DNA of 64,000 bases from NCBI GenBank assembly GCA_015698045.1, contig BLAL01000239.1:1178001-1242000 (forward strand). The letters run 5' to 3'. Below the pieces are notes generated by a model. The model was not told the DNA's origin. It did no database searches and saw only the letters and a program-made list of their open reading frames with translations. This document shows positions 55,788-64,000 of the stretch, piece by piece (positions within the stretch are counted from its first letter, which is position 1; the number at the start of each line of letters is the position of its first letter). Made by a program: the position numbers and the translations under genes. The DNA is from Rhizophagus clarus. Its lineage: Eukaryota > Glomeromycota > Glomeromycetes > Glomerales > Glomeraceae.

Positions 55788-55922
55788 GTTGTTTTGGTGT
55801 CAGGATATAATAAAAGAAAAAAAATATTGGTAAAAAACGAAAAATAAAGTAACTTTGTTAGTAACGAAAAAGTTCTTTTCCTACGAAAATTTTTGGTCGT
55901 GTGATCGACGGGGAAAAGTTTT

Positions 55923-55939
55923 TGATGTACTTACTCCCA
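55923..55939. repeat. 17-bp target duplication of the LINE, right copy
   Basis: GATGTACTTACTCCCAA, identical to 38334-38350. Confidence 0.9.
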
Positions 55940-56335
55940 AGGGATCCGCTTGTATCTCTGTCTTATTGGTTTTCAAAGTCACGTGTCCGTTCCAATTTGG
56001 AATGGAGTCTTCTTCATCTGTATTAGTAGCATTTTTGAGAAAATCATTTATAATGTCCTGGATCTGATTATCAGATAAATTCGAGATGGCACTTGCGCTA
56101 CAGCTAATCATTTGGATTCTATTTATTCAAACAATATATCGATTTTTTAGCTCTAAAAGTTATTTTACGTAAGTTTACATCAGTAATATCAGGAAGAAGG
56201 GGTTTGATTTCGCTGTACACCAATGTTCTTGCTGATTTATCATCAACATCATTCTTAGACTTAACATCCCTGACTCGATCCTCATATGCTTTATAGTAAC
56301 AATACCAGCATAAAATCTCCTAACTCCCATATTAG
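55923..56335 (-). pseudogene. upstream half of the LINE-split host gene
   Basis: The complement reads YKAYEDRVRDVKSKNDVDDK, TLVYSEIKPLLPDITDVNLR and KITFRAKKSIYCLNK before a break. It then reads SCSASAISNLSDNQIQDIIN, EEDSIPNWNGHVTLKTNKTE and ADPLGVSTS, where the LINE enters. The other half (LGVSTSANVLSAS...) lies at 37680-38350. The gene carries at least one additional break between the two blocks here. Function unknown. Confidence 0.6.
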
Positions 56336-56340
56336 TTTAT

Positions 56341-56815
56341 ATATAAAACAAAAAAATAATTCTTTAAATTTTGGAACGGATTATTTAGAATTAAAAATAG
56401 AAATTAATAATGATGATGATTTTATAATTAATAAGAGTTGTAGTTGGTTTATTATTACGTATTAAGAAAATCTTATTGAGTAATGAAATTAACGTTTTGA
56501 AACATTTTTTTTTAATTTCTTCTAATTATAATAAGATTCGGAAGGAAATTTATTACAAGAACCCAATACTATGACACAATTTAATAATTCAGCTAGTGAA
56601 TAAAAATGATAATTTGGCAGCAGTTTCTTGTTCTGATATATGATAAGCGAATAAGAATATTAATTTGATTTTATTTCACTTATTTTACTTCTTTCTTCAT
56701 TAAAGTAAAATAAGTAAATAGTAATATTTGATAATACGAAGATTATTATTATGAAAAATGTTATAAACTTCTTAATAATTCATTTCTTTTTTTTTTTTTT
56801 TTTTGTTTTCGAATT

Positions 56816-56854
<39 letters not shown>

Positions 56855-57736
56855 AAAATTACGTCCAAATCTTCTTTAAATAAAAAAAAACAACCATGAA
56901 ATCATAAATAGAGTCATTGATTCGCATTTTTAGATAAGGTGTAAAGTTGTAATTTATCAATACATAAGCAAATAAACAACTTTGCGATACATCATTATTA
57001 AATTATATACTGTACATTAGGTAAGATTATTTTGAGAGAGAAGATATCTTTCGAACTGTTTTGCATTCAGTGGTGATATTTTAAACGTCATTATCTAATA
57101 ATAATTATGCAATAATTCATTTAACATATTTTTTTAGTAGAACAAAAAGTAGAAGCAAATAATTTTCTATAAATGTAAAAAAAAAAAAATATTAGCTAAC
57201 TCTTAATAGTGTTTCTGCCATTGATCTGCATTAGAAAAACCAAATAAATAATAAACTTTAACTTTGAATATAAATGACAGTCACACAACGAGAAACCATG
57301 CTTTCTGTGTTTAATTTATTTTTTGATTGGTTCTTATTATTTATTTCTTTAAACATCTTTTTAAATAAAACGAAAAGAATATGCATTTATTAAAAAGAAA
57401 TTTGTGAAACGCGCACATGAATAATATAAAATTTCAACTAAAAAAATAAAATAGAATAAATAAATTTAATTGGTTGTTACAAAGAATAAAATTAAAAATT
57501 TTCAAGAGGTAAGAAAAAAAGTTGTTTTTTATGATAATAAGATTGCAATTGATTGATTTGATTGATTAATATTTACTAAATAAAAAAGGTACTGTTGTTA
57601 AAATGTTATGCTGCACATTTGCACAGCTAAAAAAAAATATATAATTCGCGTGTACTTTTTAAATATTATTATAAAATTCTATTCAATTAATTAATTAATT
57701 ATACACATATTATAAATCATGAATATCATGAATATT
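56341..57736. other. AT-rich intergenic stretch with a T/A fold-back
   Basis: T18 (56787-56804) and A36 (56817-56852) flank the short palindrome GAATTC, giving a potential long A/T hairpin. No gene is supported. The last part is the 3' flank of the gene ending at 57737. Confidence 0.5.
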
Positions 57737-58853
57737 TTAAGCCTCGGATACACCTTTATCATGAAGGTAAATGCTAGCTTTAGAAGCGTTGGCTTGATGA
57801 GTAAAACCATGATGTAAATTATGTGTCGAAGCATTATGAGAACTAGTAGGTGAAACGTTTCCACTTGCACCACCTCTAGATACATTTGGATTAGAATTAT
57901 TTTTTTGAGCCTTATGAAAGAATAATGCGGGTTGACCGTCCGCCAAGACACCCTTTTGCACAACGTAAGTTTCAGGTTTATGTACTACGATTGGTGGTTC
58001 AACAAATTTAGTTGTTTTAGCTTCAATTGGACGTTTACGCCATCTCATTATTGATATGTATGAAGAAACTATATAAGTGGCAGCAACTACCCAACTTAAT
58101 GATATGCTCGAAAGGAATAATTTACAACGTGTTGTGCGAGCGTAATAATTTTCATCTTGTGGGTAATCGCATGTCAATTTTGATCCATTAAGTTCTGGTG
58201 AAATATTTATTAATGCTGAAAAGAAAAGGAACGTGAAAGTTAGATTTGTCATAATAATATATATATATATATTATATTTTTTTAAATTAACGGAACTTAC
58301 AAATAATGATCCAAAAGTGTGTTAAGAATCTGTAAAGGAAAAAATAATTTAAAATTAATCTTAATTTTTCATAAAATATATATATATATATATATAAACC
58401 TTTCCACATACATATCAGAATAAACTTCACTTAAGTATGGACCAGTTATCCATCGATATGAGAAACTCGTCAAATAATATAATAAAAATATATATGTCGT
58501 AAAGATTACTAGCCAATAATATGACGCGCTTCCATGTGATCTAAGGAACGATAATCACGTGATTAACAATTAAATCTTTCTTTCAGATAAAACAAAAATG
58601 TAGTACTTACGGTTCTTCATAATACCATATTTTAAATCCTTGTATTTGTGCAAATTCTAAATAAAAAATTAATATGAGACGGATTCATTTTTAATGTATT
58701 ATCAACTTTTCATATTTTTCATTCCTCCTCCTCCTCCTCCTCTCCTCTTCCTTAATCTATGAACTTACCTAAACTAAAAATCGTAGTCAGCAACAATATC
58801 TGAAATAGTCTCCAAATCAACAATGTTGATTTCTGTAATATAAAATTCGCCAT
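57737..58853 (-). CDS. four-span membrane protein (MARVEL-like), five exons, intact
   Basis: Exons on the complement are 58769-58853, 58611-58656, 58400-58540, 58301-58329 and 57737-58215. All introns are GT-AG (70-112 bp) with consistent phase, giving 259 residues. Exon 4 is only 29 nt. Hydrophobic spans: LLIWRLFQILLLTTIFSL, YYWLVIFTTYIFLLYYLTSF, FLTHFWIIISLINI (split by the last intron) and LSSISLSWVVAATYIVSSYI. A long polar C-terminus is rich in Ser, Asn and His (SPTSSHNASTHNLHHGFTHQ). Four spans with a short first loop and a cytosolic tail resemble fungal MARVEL-domain proteins of the plasma membrane; this is a topology-based guess. No disruption is seen. Confidence 0.85.
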
Positions 58854-61300
58854 TTTCTTGCTGGATTGCAAGATACAGATTTTCTAATTTCGTTTAATAT
58901 ATGTTATTTATTTTTTTTTTCCGTACGTTTACTTAGATTTTGGTTTTTTTTTTTTTTTAAAAAAAAAAAAATATAATAAAATTACGTTAACAATCGATAT
59001 ATATATATTTCTTCGAATAATTTTAATAATTGATTTAAAACGATAAAATTTTCTTCTTTAACAATTGAAATTTTGGAACCCGAAATAGCCGCAAGTAATA
59101 AGTATAAACTGAATCCAATTAAGGATAGTTTTTTTTTTCTTAAGAGCTTCTTTGTAAAGTTTAGGAGGTTACAATACGGCCAATGTAGCTCCAAAACTTG
59201 GATCATATTTGCCAAGCTATGGTGTATTTATAATTTTTTTTTTTTTTTTTGTAAGATTATTTTATTAATTCGTACATAATTAATCTATGTAATCATGCGT
59301 ATAAGAGACTATACTATAAATGGTAAAAAAAATATGTAACGCAATTAAAAATTACATATTTAGTCAATGAAGAAAAAAATGCAATTTGAAACCCGATAAA
59401 ATTTTCGAATTTATTTTTACACAATATTTAAAATTTAAAATAATATATACGTCACAAGATTTTTTAATTTATATAAGGAACAAGGAGATGAATGAAAATG
59501 ATTCGTTAAAATAATAAAAATAAAATATTTATAAAAAATTTTTAATGAACAAATAAACAAAAAAAAAAAAAAAATATGTTTCATGGAATCAATTAAAATT
59601 TGTTGTTTTCCAAATCAATAATTAGTATATTTATTGTCAGTTTAGATAAGGAATGCAATGGAAGAACTGCGTAAAAACAACAAATAACTTTTTAAAATAA
59701 ACATGCTTCTAAATACAATGAATTTTCCGAATCACAAAAACCAATTGCACATTTGTATGCAAGTACAAGGTAAATTATTATCGATATTTTATTAGTCTAG
59801 ATAACCTTTTGTTGTTAGTATTACGTTTATTTATATCTTAGTTTAAAGTATTAAATTTCACTCATGCAGGTACTCTTGCTAATTTGTACAACAAATTGTG
59901 ATACATTAAATTTTACTCTCTTTGGTTTAAACATTTATTTTCTTTTCTTTGTACAAAAAGAATAATTTAAAATACTACATATACGTTTGTAACTAAATTT
60001 TGAGAAAAATATTTAAAAGAAAACATTATGAATCTAAATTATATTTCCAAAGGTAAAAAAAATTTGGTAGAAATAAATGTTTTTTTAAATATCAGGTAAT
60101 TCTTCCGATTAATCAGATAATGATACATGCTGTGTTACGTACTACTCAGAATTAGCCGTCGTTAGGTTGCTCGGTCCCGATTCTGTAAAGATCAATAGAT
60201 TTCATATGATTTGTAGAATATTAATAAATCGGGTTAGTGACAATCCATTAAAAAAAAACTTTTTTTTCTAGATAAAGTATTGAGCTACACGGCATCTCGC
60301 GAGGAAGCATGGCCAAATCGCAAAAATCTTTTATCTTTAGAATCACATGATAAGTTAATTTAATATATCTAAATCCAGCAATAATTATTTGCCAGAAGAA
60401 CAGGTCACCTTTCGATTTAACCGTGAATATTTTAATTTTAACTTCAAATTTGGATTGAAACCAAATAACCAAGGAAATATATGAGACCTTTTATATATAT
60501 GATCTTTAATGTGTCAAATATATTATTACATCTTGATAAGTTAAGTTTTCGGAAAAAGGTAATATTAATTATTACAGTAACCCTAATAAGTTAAATATGA
60601 AAAATGTCCTGATTGATAATTTGAAATTATACGGAGACTGTCGTTGTGTTACATTATGTAACTCTAGGCTTGTACGTAATCATTAATGATGAACGACTGT
60701 GGTCCAAATAGACCTGGAAGTGTAATATATCCAAATAACGAAGTAATTTTGGAGGATTCTGAAATTCGTTTTTTATGTAACATTTATCAATAAATTAAAA
60801 TGATTTTTTTTAAAGGAATAACGCAAATGCTAATTAAACGGACCAAGTACATCATACTTCTGACACAAAAATAATAGGATTTTTAATTGGATCTGATATA
60901 TATATATATTTTTTTTTAGAATGTAAATTTGGAAGAAGTTCAATATGATCACTTAAAATTATTGTAACGTCACAAATAATAAATACATAATTTAATAATA
61001 AACAAATAAAATAAGTTTCTTTTTAGAAATTTATAGAATCATTACAATGTTGATCGTAAACATGGCGTGTAACAATGTGCTTAAATGAATGTTTATTTTG
61101 TAGATGATGATAGAGTTATTTATAGTGACGTACTAATAACTAATATAATTTTAATTCAATATGAAAAGTTATTAAGGAATGAAGGAATTTCTCAAACCTA
61201 TTTTTCGTAAGGTTATGATATTACTTAACGTGTACAATCAGTAAAAACGCTGAAAAACGCTGAAACCCGCCACCAAATTGTTGAGCGCCCTGATGCATTA
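58854..61300. other. AT-rich intergenic stretch
   Basis: Homopolymer T/A runs (58950-58975, 59230-59250) occur. Minus-strand frames at 58982-59215 and 60248-60472 are short and without support. No RNA gene recognised. Confidence 0.4.
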
Positions 61301-63000
61301 AATTGTATGTCCAGAATTTGCATAGTAATAAGGTTTGGGTTGAGCCGAATAACCGCGGTTCGAAACTGAGCCGGTGCAATGCGGAAAATCGGTCTAAACC
61401 AAAGGTTTAACTTTAAAACTGATGGTTAAACTTTAATTTGAACTGCTCCTAAAACGGAATATTGACCGATGAAATATAATAAGTCAACATTTAATTAATA
61501 ATGAATTTCGCTTCCTCGATATAACGAACTCGCTTTGCAATGAAATTTTTCTCATCGCGTGATATTTAACCAATTATATACGCGGTACGCCAAATACAGT
61601 ATGACGAAACAGCCATTAATCTTATAACGAATTTGAAGTGAAACTGGAGGAGGGTTCGAGTGAGGGTTCGCCATATTGAGAGCTGATTGTATAGGTTAAG
61701 TTAGATAATTTAACATGACCGGTTAATATTCAAGATAATAATTAAGTCCAAACTGTTTATATACTGCGCTTTTGATCAAACCTCCAGTTTTTTGAACCGT
61801 GCTATTCATATGATAATATTTCATCTTTGTATATATCGATATGGTTGCTCTAATTTCGAAAACCCAAAGTCTGATAGTGTTTACAAAATGATGTTCGCTA
61901 ATATATCTCTATTCATATTAACGTGGTGGAAAAGATTTTATTCTTATATTGCACTTGCAGTATGCATGTTAAGAAATAAGGCGAATCTTTTCAATGTTAT
62001 ATCGCACCAAAATACAGTATCATGAGTACGAAGTCCATAATTCATTTCTTCCGAGTGAAACTATAGTGCTTTATTGCGATTATATTCCTTACAATGTATG
62101 ATTAAACTTGAGCTTTGCGTAAAATTTCTTTCGTAACGCTTAAATGTTAAGATTCCATTTCGTATTCCATTATATTTAATATCGATATCCTTAACACTCA
62201 TTTCGAATCTTTCAGCACAATATTATCAACGAATTTTCGCTTGATATGCTTGAATCACGTTTTTCGGAAAGAATTACTTTAAGTTGTTCCTATTGTGCGG
62301 ATAAACGGATCATAAATTGATTTAAAATCTATTTTTTTTTTTTTTAAAAAAAAAAAAAAATACAACTCATCGTAAAAGAGCGAGTTTAAATATGTCAACT
62401 AACTTTTTATTTATTACTGCATATGTACATGATACTAGGCATTAAGGATTATAATGTCGGTCGGCATTATGATATATAGTACATTTTTTTAATTGTAATT
62501 TCAAATTATGAGATTATGAATATTATAATCTAATTTCTTAACATCATTGACGCAAAACAAACTACTTAAATTAATACATTAATGAATATATAAGTAATGA
62601 ATATAAAAAGTATGTAAAGTATCAATGATCCATTACAAGTACTGTATTTACTAATTTAATTTTGATAAAAAAAATTACTTATTTACACAAAGTCTTTAAA
62701 TGAAGAGAATTTATTTCATTATGATAAATAACTTCATGAAATTATCATTTCTTATTGTAAATTGAACAGTAATGGACTAATGGCTACGTAAAATGTTAGT
62801 AGGTACCAATGATAATTTATTGATATTGTTAACGATATCGTTAAGATGATCTTGGCTTCGTTTAATCCTGCTCATTTAATATTAAGATTAATAGTATCAT
62901 AAATATTCTTGAATTTATCATGATTTAGTTTCATCATGGTTTAGTTTCAATCCTCAATCCTCATTAATTCTTAACATTATTGATATTGATACAATTTCTC
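61301..63000. other. intergenic stretch
   Basis: A GC-richer piece at 61330-61440 (GAGCCGAATAACCGCGGTTC) resembles neither a tRNA nor a known repeat. A 77-codon plus frame at 61792-62025 lacks support. T15/A14 abut near 62332-62360. Confidence 0.35.
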
Positions 63001-63004
63001 AATT

Positions 63005-63240
63005 TTAATTGTGCACGGACGTTTGTCCCGGCGATTTTAGCGTACGTGAGACGTCAAAAGCCTATGTCAGCGTCTGTGTCCCAGGACGATTGAGACATCG
63101 ACTTATCATTAGAAGTCGCTTTGACGGGATTAACACTGGGACTTTTTATCTGCATTATTGCCATATTATTTGTGAATCCAGACTTTAAAAAATATAGGAC
63201 AGGACACAGACAGTCCTGTCCCGACCCTTCCTGCATCCCA
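63005..63240. repeat. GC-rich patch with GGACAGGAC/GTCCTGTCC hairpin
   Basis: GGACAGGAC and GTCCTGTCC form a perfect 9-bp stem with a 7-base loop at about 63197-63221. GTGTCCCAGGAC (about 63076-63087) and GTCCCGGCG (63023-63031) are related words upstream. It may be a degenerate small element; ends not defined. Confidence 0.4.
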
Positions 63241-64000
63241 TTATTATTAGTACCTTATTTAATTATAGATTTAACAGACAAAATAGAGGAATAATTTTAT
63301 TACCTTTGACGATATCCGCTAGGGATGCTAATTTGCTCAAGCGGTTCGGTTCAGTTCAAGTTCAGCTTAATACACAGTTTTATGCTTAAAGCAAACTAAA
63401 GCGAGCTAAGCAATATTAAATAAGCGAGCTGAAATCATAGGTTAAGCATGGATAAATTATGTAGTTAGATTGGGCTGGTTAACTGATTTAATTTAGATTT
63501 ATTTCTTTATTCTCTGTATACTGTATGTTATTTTCCAAGTAAAACTAAAACTGTTTTGCTCAAACGTGCATAAATAAATTCGTTTAAATTGGACTTTATA
63601 CACTTATTAAAGCATAATTTAAGTTCGTACTAAAAAGATACTAAACAAGTTTGAGCGCGTCTTGAAAATTGCAAGAATATAAAAATATGTTACTTGATCC
63701 TGATTTCAGTTGTAGAACGTAAATTTTAATATTTTCCTGTAGTAACCAACACGTTTTAATACCACGATAGATTTATTTTGTTCTACTGGCCAAATAAAAC
63801 TATATCCTTAAATTCTTTAATTCGTTAATTAAATTGACATTCTTCATTTCTTATAGAATTCGTTCGAAAAATAATCATTCATTAAAAGTAATTGAAAATT
63901 CTGTTCTTCTATGTCATTATCTTCAACAGTATAACATGATTCACGAAACGTTGAAGTAATAAACTATGAAGTAACACCACAATTTCTTTCAGGAAATAAT
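63241..64000. other. intergenic stretch
   Basis: At 63335-63440, GCTCAAGCGGTTCGGTTCAG and AAGCGAGCTAAGC-like words suggest another degenerate repeat. No gene is seen to the window end. Confidence 0.35.

Larger units (their letters stand above)
38351..55922 (-). mobile_element. full-length LINE, about 8.6 kb without the nested LTR element
   Basis: Bounded by the 17-bp duplication GATGTACTTACTCCCAA. Read on the minus strand it contains ORF1 (53547-55787), ORF2 with endonuclease, reverse transcriptase and RNase H (about 53433 down to 48014, then resuming 39055-38540 beyond the nested element), a short 3' UTR and an A-rich tail (TTTATTTTTATTTATTTATT on plus, 38351-38375). ORF order and an internal RNase H place it near the I/Tad1-like LINEs; the clade is inference. 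The copy is dead: ORF1 has about six nonsense codons, and ORF2 has at least three nonsense codons and two frameshifts. Confidence 0.85.

Noticed and set aside
58982-59215. 77-codon minus-strand frame upstream of the four-span protein gene
   Set aside because: Lys/Leu/Ile-rich, no homology recognised, and could be chance; not called.
61330-61440. GCGGTTCGAAACTGAGCC, resembling a tRNA B box
   Set aside because: No A box upstream at a proper distance and no acceptor stem pairing.
61792-62025. 77-codon plus-strand frame
   Set aside because: Composition compatible with chance in AT-rich DNA; no supporting context.

Overview
The window is AT-rich eukaryotic DNA. It has short introns (about 60-100 bp) with GTAAGT-type donors, TACTAAC/CTAAC-type branch sites and T-rich acceptors. 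The gene content includes a WD40-like protein fused to a TRP-like ion channel, Myb/SANT proteins, Crinkler-like fragments and a CPLCK zinc-motif family, with very heavy transposon load. This points to an arbuscular mycorrhizal fungus of the Rhizophagus type. That assignment is inference from family resemblance, since no search was run.

Layout. 1-6.3 kb holds a truncated gene, two small inverted-repeat elements (one a hAT-type MITE sitting in a fossil retropepsin gene) and one arm of a 537-bp inverted repeat. 6.3-10.3 kb is an intact six-exon ion-channel gene. 10.7-13.3 kb is a 5'-truncated LINE joined directly to the second arm of the 537-bp repeat. 15.4-16.5 kb is a four-exon Q-rich zinc-knuckle gene. 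17-20.2 kb is a decayed multi-exon Tnp2 (CACTA) transposase gene. 21.0-26.3 kb is a Myb/SANT gene whose last exon is split by a 4.75-kb CACTA-type element with its own intact Myb/SANT gene. 27.6-30.1 kb is a decayed gene with a 36-bp minisatellite and a degenerate dioxygenase-like tail. 30.5-34.8 kb is a second gene, split in its first exon by a 3.25-kb CACTA element. 36.1-36.6 kb is a small membrane-protein gene. 37-56.3 kb is a three-layer nest: a host gene split by a full-length LINE (17-bp target duplication), itself split by a Ty3-type LTR element. 57.7-58.9 kb is an intact five-exon four-span membrane-protein gene. The rest is AT-rich intergenic DNA.

The most unusual signal is shared by both CACTA-type elements. 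Each carries a tandem array of intron/micro-exon units: polypyrimidine-AG, a short exon usually of 15-45 nt that often begins GTTGC, GTAAGT-type donor, then a branch-site motif at the centre of an inverted repeat. In the first element the last six micro-exons join into one open frame ending in a stop. In the second, more diverged array the inverted-repeat arms differ between units but still pair. A stray unit also lies next to an orphan coding exon near 3.2 kb. Removing the CACTA elements (with one 3-bp target duplicate) or the LINE (with one 17-bp duplicate) restores the frame of the interrupted host gene across each insertion site.
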